DNA of 64,000 bases from Thalassolituus hydrocarboniclasticus (lineage in GTDB: Bacteria; Pseudomonadota; Gammaproteobacteria; Pseudomonadales; Oceanobacteraceae), in NCBI RefSeq assembly GCF_025345565.1, contig NZ_CP054475.1, positions 3,169,129 through 3,233,128 of the forward strand, given 5' to 3'. A program made the translations under genes and the position numbers. Below the pieces are notes generated by a model that ran no database searches, was not told the DNA's origin, and was given only the letters and a program-made list of their open reading frames with translations. Of the stretch, positions 18,527-27,204 are shown in pieces (position 1 is the stretch's first letter; every line of letters begins with the position of its first letter).

Positions 18527-18772
18527 TCAGAACAACTCGATTTCGCCGCCAGGCTCGTTCTGGCGGTGACGATCATTTTCTTCTGCCAGCACCAGATCCT
18601 TCAGATCACGTAATTCATCATCATTCAGTTCGGTAATATCCAGCTTGCGGAAAGTGCGCTTCAGCACGTTATAAGCATGGAAACACTGCTGATGAGCCGG
18701 CCCTTTGAGCGGAACCGTGAGGCCGCTATGGCCGAATACCGGCTTACTGCAAAATACACAATTGAGCGACAT
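18527..18772 (-). CDS. Small Cys/His (zinc-ribbon-like) protein, 81 aa
   Basis: An 81-aa protein with CVFC near the N-terminus (residues 5-8) and HQQCFH (about 27-32), a likely zinc-binding C2HC/LIM-like knuckle, followed by an acidic helix (ITELNDDELRDLKDLVLAEE). Function unknown; it might bind a protein or nucleic acid. The upstream 240 bp are A+T-rich, and a perfect TTATACA-N12-TGTATAA palindrome lies 39 bp before the start, overlapping its probable promoter. Together with the LOV/LitR genes 12 kb away this suggests light regulation (inference). Confidence 0.75.
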   Translation of the reverse strand: MSLNCVFCSKPVFGHSGLTVPLKGPAHQQCFHAYNVLKRTFRKLDITELNDDELRDLKDLVLAEENDRHRQNEPGGEIELF

Positions 18773-18810
18773 AACAATTTCCTTGATAGTGCGCTCTATT
18801 TTATTGAAAG

Positions 18811-18836
18811 TTATACATTAATCATCTTTTGTATAA
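18811..18836. promoter_or_regulatory. Palindromic operator, class II LitR-type
   Basis: TTATACA (18811-18817), 12 nt, TGTATAA (18830-18836): a perfect 7-bp inverted repeat. As I recall it, the operator reported for Pseudomonas putida class II LitR is T(G/A)TACA-N12-TGTA(C/T)A, and the inner hexamers here match exactly. It sits 39 bp upstream of the 81-aa gene and overlaps a TATAAC -10-like element on the minus strand. A further TGTATAA heptamer is at 18894-18900. Confidence 0.65.
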
Positions 18837-18954
18837 GTTTTTTGACGATCAAACATTATGACTAAACTGTCTTTAATTGCTTAACTACATCAATGTATAA
18901 GAATTGACATGTTTTATGGAAAAGCATTACCGGCGACCAATGTGAACAGCGAGA

Positions 18955-18983
18955 AACAAAAACGGCTGCCTGAGCAGCCGTTT
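18955..18983 (-). terminator. Terminator of the TSP3-repeat gene
   Basis: On the minus strand ACGGCTGC, loop TCAG, GCAGCCGT, then TTTTGTTT, 30-60 bp after the stop at 19015. Confidence 0.88.
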
Positions 18984-19014
18984 CTGTTAGCCAATCCGCG
19001 TAATGCGGGAAGTT

Positions 19015-21543
19015 TTATTCCGCCGGCATAGCAAAACGCGTGCTGTTCCCCGCTTTATCTTCCGCCATCAGCTGCCAGCGCTCACTGCTGTTTTTCTGCG
19101 CGCAGGGCACACGGAAATGACCGGTGTAAATAACTTCACCTTCGCAGATATCTCCGGCCGGGCTTTGCAGCCAGATGCGCGCCAGCCCCATGCCGTCGTC
19201 ATACACCATGCCCTGCGCCAGCGTCGGCTCCGCCGCAGACCAGCGCACATAGTCAAGCACCGGCGGCTCATGGTCAGGGAAGCTGGTTGCAGACCATTCG
19301 TCTGTACCTTCCTGCTGCTCGACGCTGTTGGCATAGCCATCACCGTCGCGGTCCGGATCGCGGTTATCACCAATACCATCACCGTCCAGATCCGCCCATT
19401 CACGGCGATCATCCGGGAAAACATCGGCATCGTTAAGATGGCCATCACCATCGCGGTCGTCATCCAGTGCATCGGGAATGCCATCCCGGTCAAGATCGGC
19501 CGGCGTGCTTTGCGCATTACGCGGGTCGGTATTCATCGCTACTTCGTAGTCGTTGCTGATACCGTCGCCGTCGATATCGTCGTCGCTGTTATCACCGATA
19601 CCATCACCGTCCATATCGGCCCACTCGCTGACATCACGTGGGAAAGCATCCTCGGCGTTAGCCACGTCATCGCCATCCATATCGCTGTCGAGCACATCCG
19701 GAATACCATCATCGTCCAGATCAGCCGGTTTGCTTTGCGCATCACGCGGATCAAAGCCTAACTGCACTTCCCAGTCATTACGGATGCCGTCACCGTCGAT
19801 ATCCTGGTCGCTGTTGTCGCCGGTACCATCACCATCCAGATCGGCCCACTCGCGCGGATTGCGCGGAAAGGCGTCGGCCTCGTTCCGATGGCCATCACCG
19901 TCGATATCGTCATCGATCACATCCGGCAGGCGATCGCCATCCAGATCGGCGGGGACTGAGGCGGCATTCGCCGGATCGGTGCCGGCCAGCAGTTCATGGT
20001 CGTTGCGGATGCCGTCGCCATCGCGGTCCGGATCACTGTTATCGCCGATGCCGTCATTGTCGAGGTCATTCCATTCCAGCGGATCTGCCGGAAAACGGTC
20101 GATTGCATTGCCAAGGGTATCGCCGTCAAGATCACTGTCGAGGGCATCAGGAATACCGTCACCATCGAGATCCGGCGGCACGCTGCCGGCATCCTGCGGG
20201 TTAAAGCCCAGCGTGCGTTCGTATTCGTTGCCAATGCCGTCGTTATCCTGATCGGTATCGCTGTTATCGCCGATACCGTCGCCATCAAAGTCAGCCCACT
20301 CGCTGCGGTCCAGCGGAAAAGCATCCAGCTCATTGGCAATGGCATCGCCGTCGATATCGTTATCCACCACATCGGCGATGCCGTCCTGATCCATATCCGC
20401 GGGTTTGTTCAGCGGATCAAGATCGTCGCTGCCGGCCTGTTGTTCAATATCATTACTGAAACCATCGTTATCGCGATCCGGGTCGGCGTTATCGCCTATG
20501 CCATCGCCATCGGTGTCGCGCCATTCGTTTTTATCATCGGGAAAGGCGTCAAAACGGTTTTCGGTGCCGTCGCCGTCGCGGTCGGTATCGAAGGTATCCG
20601 GCATGGAGTCATTATCGGCATCCGCCGGCTTGCTTGAAGCGTCGAGTGGATCGGTGCCCAGGTGCATCTCAAACACATTGGGAATGCCGTCGCCATCGGC
20701 GTCTACGTCCTGATTATCCGGTACACCATCGCCATCGGTGTCGGCGGATTCGCGCGCATCACGCGGGTACAGATCCTGCGCATTGGCAACGCCATCGCCG
20801 TCCATATCATCGTCAAGCGCATCCGGAATGCCATCACGGTCGAGATCCGCCGGTACTGAAGCACGGTCACGCGGATCGGTGCCTGCCTGTAATTCCAGCT
20901 CATTGTTAACACCATCGTTATCCAGATCGGGGTCGGCGTTATCACCGATACCATCGCCGTCAAGATCGGCCCATTCTTCAGCATTCAGCGGAAAGGCATC
21001 GTCGGCGTTATCGACACCGTCGTTATCCATATCGGTATCGAGCAGGTCCGGCCAGCCATCACCATCGCGGTCAACCGGAGTTGAGCGATTGTCGCGCGGA
21101 TCGTAATTCAGCTGCACTTCGAGGTCGTTGCGGATGCCATCGTTGTCTATATCGCGGTCGGCATTATCGCCAACACCATCGCGGTCGGTGTCGAGCCATT
21201 CACTGCCGTCCAGCGGGAAGTCATCCTTACGGTTCACTACGCCATCGTTATCCCAATCATCATCAATGGCGTCAGGGATACCGTCATTATCCACATCGGT
21301 CTGATCGGCAATGTCAGGATTGGTACCGGCGGCCTGTTCAAGGAAGTTGGATACGCCATCGCCATCGCGGTCGGTATCGAGATGATCGGCAATGCCGTCA
21401 TTATCAATATCATTCAGTGCTGCCAGAGCGCTGTGACTGACCAGCACGCTGCCAGCAATGAACGATGCGTACAGCATATGACGGGCACAGGCCTGTACAG
21501 ACGAGCAGGCCCGCACGAAAGAAGGTGAGAAAAGAGAATGCAT
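19015..21543 (-). CDS. Exported thrombospondin type 3 (Ca2+) repeat protein, nine 75-aa units
   Basis: Acidic exported protein of about 842 aa. After a long signal region (to about residue 42, ending SHSALA) and a lead-in repeat, it has nine tandem units of exactly 75 residues (about 81-755). Each holds three DxDxDGxxD calcium loops and a constant block of the form 'FP..(S/R)EWAD(L/M)DGDGIGDN'. The last ~87 residues form a distinct domain with two Cys (CEGEV...VPC). Such repeats wrap Ca2+ ions and form rigid surface or adhesin stalks; no anchor, enzyme domain or OmpA domain is visible. The start at 21543 is preferred (an in-frame GTG at 21591 would overlap the next gene), but no Shine-Dalgarno sequence is evident. 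It probably forms an operon with the upstream 125-aa gene. Confidence 0.85.
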   Translation of the reverse strand: MHSLFSPSFVRACSSVQACARHMLYASFIAGSVLVSHSALAALNDIDNDGIADHLDTDRDGDGVSNFLEQAAGTNPDIADQTDVDNDGIPDAIDDDWDNDGVVNRKDDFPLDGSEWLDTDRDGVGDNADRDIDNDGIRNDLEVQLNYDPRDNRSTPVDRDGDGWPDLLDTDMDNDGVDNADDAFPLNAEEWADLDGDGIGDNADPDLDNDGVNNELELQAGTDPRDRASVPADLDRDGIPDALDDDMDGDGVANAQDLYPRDARESADTDGDGVPDNQDVDADGDGIPNVFEMHLGTDPLDASSKPADADNDSMPDTFDTDRDGDGTENRFDAFPDDKNEWRDTDGDGIGDNADPDRDNDGFSNDIEQQAGSDDLDPLNKPADMDQDGIADVVDNDIDGDAIANELDAFPLDRSEWADFDGDGIGDNSDTDQDNDGIGNEYERTLGFNPQDAGSVPPDLDGDGIPDALDSDLDGDTLGNAIDRFPADPLEWNDLDNDGIGDNSDPDRDGDGIRNDHELLAGTDPANAASVPADLDGDRLPDVIDDDIDGDGHRNEADAFPRNPREWADLDGDGTGDNSDQDIDGDGIRNDWEVQLGFDPRDAQSKPADLDDDGIPDVLDSDMDGDDVANAEDAFPRDVSEWADMDGDGIGDNSDDDIDGDGISNDYEVAMNTDPRNAQSTPADLDRDGIPDALDDDRDGDGHLNDADVFPDDRREWADLDGDGIGDNRDPDRDGDGYANSVEQQEGTDEWSATSFPDHEPPVLDYVRWSAAEPTLAQGMVYDDGMGLARIWLQSPAGDICEGEVIYTGHFRVPCAQKNSSERWQLMAEDKAGNSTRFAMPAE

Positions 21544-21574
21544 AATGTGTCTGCTGATTATTGTTTTTATTGTT

Positions 21575-21952
21575 TTACTGCTGTTGCGCACCGTCGTTTG
21601 CAGTGCTGCTGTCAGCCTGAATACTCATATCGTGGCGACAATGAATACCACGGTTTTTCTGATCCACCAGAATGCCGGCCACTTCTTTGCCGTTATCCGG
21701 ACGCAGGAGCAGATAACCGCCAACGCAGAAGGCGGTTTTGCCGGAATTTTTCGGGGAGATTTTCAGATCATTTTCCGGCGTTATCGCCAGTAAGCGGAAT
21801 TCATCCACCACCGAACTGTCCTGCTCGGACGGATGCTTGATGTAACCGTAATATTCCAAAGCCAGCACCGCAATAATGATACCGGCGATAAAACCCAGAC
21901 CAATCCATTTCGTGTAATCCACATCCTGTGCCGCTGGTTGTTGCTCATTCAT
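21575..21952 (-). CDS. Uncharacterised single-pass membrane protein, 125 aa
   Basis: One membrane helix at about residues 16-37 (WIGLGFIAGIIIAVLALEYYGYI) follows a short Gln-rich N-terminus. The rest (about 38-125) would be a periplasmic domain with two Cys (AFCVGGYLLLR; GIHCRHDM) that may form a disulfide. No family recognised. It stops 31 bp before the TSP3-repeat gene on the same strand, so it may help export, anchor or process that protein (inference). Confidence 0.7.
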   Translation of the reverse strand: MNEQQPAAQDVDYTKWIGLGFIAGIIIAVLALEYYGYIKHPSEQDSSVVDEFRLLAITPENDLKISPKNSGKTAFCVGGYLLLRPDNGKEVAGILVDQKNRGIHCRHDMSIQADSSTANDGAQQQ

Positions 21953-22030
21953 ACTGCTGTTTCCCCAATGTTTGCTTATTCAATGTACTTTTCACGACCA
22001 GCCGCCGTGCCCACAGACGCCATCATGCCA

Positions 22031-22648
22031 TCAGCCGGGCAGATTATCCTTGCCCCAGGCCGGCATCAGCTGTTGTTCGATGCCCAGCTGATTAAGAATA
22101 CGCGCGACAATAAAATCGATCAGATCCTGAATGCTCTGTGGCTCATGATAAAAACCCGGACTGGCCGGCAGGATTACCGCACCCATGCGCGTCAGGGTCA
22201 GCATATTCTGCAGGTGAATTTCTGAATACGGCGTCTCGCGTGGCACCAGAATCAGCTTGCGCCGTTCCTTCAGCGCCACATCGGCGGCACGTTCAATCAG
22301 GTTATTACTGGCACCGGTAGCAATGGCCGACAACGTCCCGGTGGAGCACGGACAGATCACCAGCGGGCCAGGCTGGCCGGAGCCTGAAGCCCAGGGGGCC
22401 ATCCAGTCTTCGCGGCCAAACACCCGCAACCGCGAATCGTCCACCTGAAAATACTGCTGTAAAAAAGTGGCCTGTGCAGCGGGATTGCCCGGCAGGGCCA
22501 GAGGCGTTTCGGTGGCGAATACCAGCTGCGCGGCTTTTGACACAATCACATCCACCTGCCCACCCGCAGCCAGCAAGACCTCAATCAGCCGCAACGCATA
22601 CAGGCTGCCGGAGGCTCCGGTAATGGCGACACAAATACGTGAACTCAT
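22031..22648 (-). CDS. ubiX: Flavin prenyltransferase UbiX
   Basis: Makes prenylated FMN, the cofactor used by the UbiD decarboxylase in ubiquinone synthesis. At 205 aa it has the typical length. It has the flavin-binding ITGASGSLYALRLIE start (about residues 9-23), ICPCSTGTLSAIATGASNNL (about 98-117) and VPRETPYSEIHLQNM (about 135-149). Its ATG overlaps the mpl stop by 4 bp (ATGA), so the genes are coupled, as in pseudomonads. Confidence 0.96.
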   Translation of the reverse strand: MSSRICVAITGASGSLYALRLIEVLLAAGGQVDVIVSKAAQLVFATETPLALPGNPAAQATFLQQYFQVDDSRLRVFGREDWMAPWASGSGQPGPLVICPCSTGTLSAIATGASNNLIERAADVALKERRKLILVPRETPYSEIHLQNMLTLTRMGAVILPASPGFYHEPQSIQDLIDFIVARILNQLGIEQQLMPAWGKDNLPG

Positions 22649-24057
22649 ACCCTGCCCTCGCGCTGCTGCAGCACGGCCAGTAATTTACGCGGCATACCGG
22701 CGAAGCTGCCGTTCGACATCACCACAATACGGTCACCGGGACGGGCCGTGGCGACAACCGCATCAATCAGTGCCTGATGGTCGGCAAAATTCTGGCCGGC
22801 AATGCGGCTGGCGGCAGCCACCTCGGCCAGTGACCAGTCAATGTTGTCCGGCTGAAACCAGAACGCCAGATCCGCCGCATCAACCGACGCAGCCAGCTCG
22901 GATTTATGCACACCCAGTTTCATGGTGTTGGAACGTGGCTCCAGCACCGCCAGAATGCGACCCTGCGGATTCTCCTGCTGCAGACGCGCACGGGCGCCTT
23001 CGAGCGTTGTGGTTATGGCCGTCGGATGGTGAGCAAAATCGTCGTAAACCTGAATGCCGGCAGTCTCGCCCACCAGCTCCATACGGCGCTTCACCGAGGC
23101 GAACTCACTCAGTGCAGCGGCAGCGATTGGCGGTGTAACGCCCATATGACGGGCGGCGAGCATGGCGGCGATGGCATTGCTGACATTGTGTAAACCGGTG
23201 AGATTCCAGCGCACCTGAGCCGCCTGCTCGCCGGCCCCGCTCTCTCCGCTCCCAGCAGCAATATTGCGCAGACTGAACACCGAGGCATCCGCCGCATCCA
23301 GACGCCATTGCCAGTCGGCGTCGTCCTGCTCACTGAAGCGTACTACCGGCGTCCAGCAGCCCTGCGCCAGCACCCGTTCCAGAGCTTCTTCACCGGCAGG
23401 CAGCACAATCTGGCCATTGGCCGGCACGGTACGCACCAGATGATGGAACTGGCGCTCAATGGCGGCCAGATCCGGGAATATATCGGCGTGGTCAAATTCG
23501 AGGTTGTTCATAATCAGCGTGCGCGGCTGGTAATGAACAAATTTGGAGCGTTTATCGAAAAACGCGGTGTCGTATTCGTCGGCTTCGATGACAAAAAACG
23601 GTGACTCGCCGAGGCGGGCTGACACCGAAAAATTCTGCGGCACACCGCCGATCAGGAAGCCCGGTTTCATCCCGGCGTATTCGAGAATCCAGGCCAGCAT
23701 ACTGCTGGTCGTGGTCTTGCCGTGAGTACCGGACACCGCCGCGACCCAGCGGCCGCGCAATACATACTGCCCTAACCATTGCGGGCCGGACATATAAGGC
23801 AAGCCGCGATCCAGCACATACTCAACCGAGGGATTACCGCGCGACATGGCGTTGCCGATAATCACCAGATCGATATCGGCGGGAATATTGGCCGGATCAA
23901 AGCCTTCACTCAGCACAATACCGGCGGCTTCGAGCTGATCGCTCATCGGCGGGTAAACGCCGGCATCACTGCCGGAAACCTCGTGTCCGAGCTGTTTGGC
24001 CAGCTGTGCCAGAGAGCCCATAAAGGTGCCGCAAATACCGAGAATGTGCAGACGCAT
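22645..24057 (-). CDS. mpl: UDP-MurNAc:L-Ala-gamma-D-Glu-meso-DAP ligase (murein recycling)
   Basis: Mur-ligase family enzyme of 470 aa that reattaches recycled tripeptide to UDP-MurNAc. The N-terminal Rossmann motif (HILGICGTFMGSLAQLAK) is the Mpl form rather than MurC, followed by the ATP-loop SGTHGKTTTSSMLAWIL (about residues 110-126), EADEYDTAFFDKRSKF and the C-terminal VYDDFAHHPTAI motif. Stop overlaps ubiX by 4 bp. It is divergent from fbp with 230 bp between the starts. Confidence 0.96.
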   Translation of the reverse strand: MRLHILGICGTFMGSLAQLAKQLGHEVSGSDAGVYPPMSDQLEAAGIVLSEGFDPANIPADIDLVIIGNAMSRGNPSVEYVLDRGLPYMSGPQWLGQYVLRGRWVAAVSGTHGKTTTSSMLAWILEYAGMKPGFLIGGVPQNFSVSARLGESPFFVIEADEYDTAFFDKRSKFVHYQPRTLIMNNLEFDHADIFPDLAAIERQFHHLVRTVPANGQIVLPAGEEALERVLAQGCWTPVVRFSEQDDADWQWRLDAADASVFSLRNIAAGSGESGAGEQAAQVRWNLTGLHNVSNAIAAMLAARHMGVTPPIAAAALSEFASVKRRMELVGETAGIQVYDDFAHHPTAITTTLEGARARLQQENPQGRILAVLEPRSNTMKLGVHKSELAASVDAADLAFWFQPDNIDWSLAEVAAASRIAGQNFADHQALIDAVVATARPGDRIVVMSNGSFAGMPRKLLAVLQQREGRV

Positions 24058-24216
24058 AGTTTCTGTTGTGTCCAGATCAATCAGTCAGGCAGCTAGTGTA
24101 CTGATAACGCTCTCTGTACCCAAGCACCAAGGGCTGTTCTGCGCTAAAGCATCCGGCAGTGGCCATGATTTACCTGCAGTTCCTCCAACTCTGGCCGGCT
24201 TTTCCTGACAGCAGCG

Positions 24217-24245
24217 CTGAAATCCGCTGGTAATTAAGGTAGTAT
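24217..24245 (+). promoter_or_regulatory. Candidate sigma70 promoter of fbp
   Basis: CTGAAA (24217-24222), 17-bp spacer, TAGTAT (24240-24245), giving a leader of about 35 nt before the fbp ATG. Moderate match only. Confidence 0.45.
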
Positions 24246-24287
24246 GCGCCGCAATTTGAACAGATTCCGACCTTTGGGGAAGACAAG

Positions 24288-25256
24288 ATGCAGCGCTTAC
24301 GGACTTTTTTAGACCACCACTGCGATGATCAGGCTCTGGTAGCCGTCATCGACGGACTGATGGTGGCCTGTAAAGATATCGCCTACCGTTTACATATGGG
24401 CTCTCTGGCCGGTGTACTCGGCAGCGCTGAACAGGAAAACGTTCAGGGTGAGTGTCAGAAGAAGCTCGACGTTATCTCCAATGATCTGATCAAGTTCTGC
24501 CTGAAAGGCATGCCGGAAGTTAAAGGCATGGCCAGTGAAGAAGAAGCCGACCCGGTGGCCTGCAACCCGGACGGTGAGCTGCTGGTGCTGTTCGACCCGC
24601 TGGATGGTTCATCCAATATCGATGTGAACGTCACCGTCGGTACTATTTTCTCTATTCTGAAAGCATCCGCTAACGATGACGCGACCCATGAAGCCACTTA
24701 CCTGCAAAGCGGTAAACAACAGGTTGCTGCAGGCTATGTTCTGTACGGCCCATCCACCCTGCTGGTACTGACGACAGGGAACGGCACCCATACCTTTACC
24801 CTGGACCCGCGTGTCGGTGAGTTCTTCCTGCAGCGTGAGAACGTGCGCATTCCGGCGACCACAAAAGAATTTGCGATCAATATGTCCAACCAGCGTTTCT
24901 GGCTGCCACAGATGCAGAACTATGTTGCCGACCTGCTGGCTGGTGAAGAAGGCCCGCTGGGCAAGCGCTACAATATGCGCTGGATCGCCTCGATGGTTGC
25001 TGAGATTCACCGCATCCTGACCCGTGGCGGAATCTTTATGTACCCCTACGATAACCGCGAGCCGCAAAAACCCGGCAAGCTGCGTCTGATGTACGAAGGC
25101 AATCCGATGAGCATGCTGGTTGAACAGGCCGGCGGTAAAGCATCGACAGCGTTCGAAGATATTACGGCAGTTGAACCAACCAGCATTCACCAGCGCGTCT
25201 CCGTGGTGATGGGTTCCGCCGACGAAGTGGAAACCGTGGTTCGCTACCACGCCTGA
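24288..25256 (+). CDS. fbp: Fructose-1,6-bisphosphatase class I
   Basis: Gluconeogenic enzyme of 322 aa that removes the C1 phosphate. The metal-binding motif FDPLDGSSNIDVNV (about residues 104-117), the upstream acidic EEEADP site, and the substrate region MYPYDNREPQKPGKLRLMYE are intact, and the C-terminal GGKAS motif is present. A two-way terminator follows. Confidence 0.97.
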   Translation: MQRLRTFLDHHCDDQALVAVIDGLMVACKDIAYRLHMGSLAGVLGSAEQENVQGECQKKLDVISNDLIKFCLKGMPEVKGMASEEEADPVACNPDGELLVLFDPLDGSSNIDVNVTVGTIFSILKASANDDATHEATYLQSGKQQVAAGYVLYGPSTLLVLTTGNGTHTFTLDPRVGEFFLQRENVRIPATTKEFAINMSNQRFWLPQMQNYVADLLAGEEGPLGKRYNMRWIASMVAEIHRILTRGGIFMYPYDNREPQKPGKLRLMYEGNPMSMLVEQAGGKASTAFEDITAVEPTSIHQRVSVVMGSADEVETVVRYHA

Positions 25257-25280
25257 ATCTGAACGGCATAAAAACAAAAA

Positions 25281-25303
25281 AGCCCGCGATTGCGGGCTTT
25301 TTT
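25281..25303. terminator. Bidirectional terminator between fbp and the sensor kinase
   Basis: GCCCGC (25282-25287), loop GATT, GCGGGC (25292-25297) with a T-run after and an A-run before, serving fbp on the plus strand and the sensor-kinase operon on the minus strand. Confidence 0.92.
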
Positions 25304-25320
25304 ATACCTTAAAGAAGATA

Positions 25321-27204
25321 TCAGCATTCCGGACTTGCGCGCCGCAGCCATTTATCCACCATCGTGGCCACCGTAGAAACCTTCAGCGGTTTAGCCAGAT
25401 AATCGTCCATTCCCGCCGCCCGGCATTTATCCTGAATCTGATCCGTAGTATTGGCGGTACAGGCAACAATCGGCGTGGTCAGACCGGATTCACGCAGGCG
25501 CCGTGTGGTTTCAAAACCATCCAGCCCGGGCATCTGGCAGTCCATCAGAATCAGATCAAATTGTTGGGCTTTAACCCGTTCCAGCGACTCTTCTCCGGAG
25601 CTGACAATATTGATCTGCATTTGCGGGCATACTTTCAGCAGCATTTTTTCCGCCACTTTGGAATTAACCGGATTATCTTCCACGATCAGTGTACGCACCC
25701 CCTGACTCACCATTACAGGCGCGGCCATTTCACTTTCCGTCATCGACCCGAGAGGAAATTCAACGAGCACCCGGGTGCCACCGTTAATGCCATCACTGAT
25801 TTCTATAGAACCACCGAGAATCCGGCTGATATGGTGGGTAATGGTTAAGCCCAGACCAACCCCTGCATGGCGGCGGTTAAAGGAAGAATTCACCTGAGCG
25901 AAAGCCTCCAGAACCTGCTGTTTATGGCTTTCCGGGATACCAATACCGGTATCCGTTACATCAATAATGAGCCAGTCATTATGTTCTCGTTTAATAACCT
26001 GCAGCTGCACCACAACCATACCGCTATCGGTAAATTTAATAGCATTATCGACCAGGTGGCGTACGACCTGACGTACCAGTGAAGGATCAAAGCGAATGGC
26101 ATGGCGCTGCAGCTCGGTGTCGTAATCCACCACCAACGATAATTCTTTATCCAGTGCCCGGCGGGAGAAATCCTGAATCAGATTATTCAGTACATCGGGC
26201 AATTTCTGCTCTTTAAATACAACCGGTAATTTATTTTTCTCGGTATCAACCACAACCAGAACATCTTCCAGCAGTTGCGTCAGATGTGTCAGCGACTGAT
26301 CGGCCGTACGTTTATAATCGTTGAACTCTGCCCGACTGATATCCTGATCAAGCAACTGCAGCATGCCAATAGCACCATTTAACGGTGTGCGTAATTCGTG
26401 GCTCATCATCGCCAGAAATTCACTTTTCGCCCGGCTCGCCTGCTGGGTTTTCTGCTGTTCATTCATCAGCTGCCGGGTATAGCTCTGCTGATCTTTTTCC
26501 GCCTGTTGCAGCGACTGTGCCAGCTGATTAGCATTCACCTGCAGGTGACCAATCTCCGCTCCATCATCTACCCTGATGCGTTCACCGGTATTACCATTGG
26601 CCAGCCTGGCAATAAACTGCGCCAGCTTTTCCAGCGACGGAATAATCGACAGAGATGCAGCACGGCCAATAAAAAAAGCCAGCAATACTACGCCAAGCCC
26701 GACGAGCAATGACTGACGCAGAATGGATAATTCACGATCGCGGGTGAAAGTGTCAGCCATTCCCAGACGGATATAGCCCAGCACCGACGCCTGCGTAGAA
26801 CCATCACCAAATTCGGAAAATTCATCCAGACTGTGTACCTGACGGATAATGTCATAACGCAGATAACGGATATCTTTAGCAGGCACCTCAGCAAAGTGCT
26901 GAGTCTGATCATTCAGTAACACGCGACCGGCCGCATCATGTATCTGAATAGAAACAATCGCAGGCTGAGATAAAGCAGCTTTAATAAGAGGAGAAAGTAA
27001 TTCGTAGTTACCGGAAATAATAGGGTATTCCGCTGACACGCCGATATTTTCCAGAACAATACGGGCAATGCTCTGATTCTCTTTACGGATATCAGACCAG
27101 CGGTTAACCATGTGGTAAGTCGTCAGCAGCAGGACTGCAATCAGAGCCGGCACCGTACCAACCAGCAGAATTCTCCGCCGGATTGACCACTGCCGCAAAT
27201 TCAT
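25321..27204 (-). CDS. Hybrid sensor histidine kinase/response regulator
   Basis: Inner-membrane kinase of 627 aa: TM1 about 11-31, periplasmic sensor about 32-160, TM2 about 163-183, HAMP about 184-238, HisKA with MMSHELRTPLNG (His269), HATPase with N387 and DTGIGIP (418-424) plus GVGLGL, then a receiver domain from about 503 with phospho-acceptor Asp555 (LILMDCQMPGLDG) and Lys606. No output domain or Hpt module is present, so a partner must be elsewhere. The start overlaps the stop of the periplasmic protein gene by 1 nt. The operon with a TonB receptor and a binding protein suggests that it senses what these two handle. Confidence 0.93.
   Translation of the reverse strand: MNLRQWSIRRRILLVGTVPALIAVLLLTTYHMVNRWSDIRKENQSIARIVLENIGVSAEYPIISGNYELLSPLIKAALSQPAIVSIQIHDAAGRVLLNDQTQHFAEVPAKDIRYLRYDIIRQVHSLDEFSEFGDGSTQASVLGYIRLGMADTFTRDRELSILRQSLLVGLGVVLLAFFIGRAASLSIIPSLEKLAQFIARLANGNTGERIRVDDGAEIGHLQVNANQLAQSLQQAEKDQQSYTRQLMNEQQKTQQASRAKSEFLAMMSHELRTPLNGAIGMLQLLDQDISRAEFNDYKRTADQSLTHLTQLLEDVLVVVDTEKNKLPVVFKEQKLPDVLNNLIQDFSRRALDKELSLVVDYDTELQRHAIRFDPSLVRQVVRHLVDNAIKFTDSGMVVVQLQVIKREHNDWLIIDVTDTGIGIPESHKQQVLEAFAQVNSSFNRRHAGVGLGLTITHHISRILGGSIEISDGINGGTRVLVEFPLGSMTESEMAAPVMVSQGVRTLIVEDNPVNSKVAEKMLLKVCPQMQINIVSSGEESLERVKAQQFDLILMDCQMPGLDGFETTRRLRESGLTTPIVACTANTTDQIQDKCRAAGMDDYLAKPLKVSTVATMVDKWLRRASPEC

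Noticed and set aside
19553..20713. Repetitive Ser/Pro- and Ile/Val-rich frames opposite the TSP3-repeat gene
   Set aside because: Created by the GAC/GAT-rich repeat code read on the other strand.
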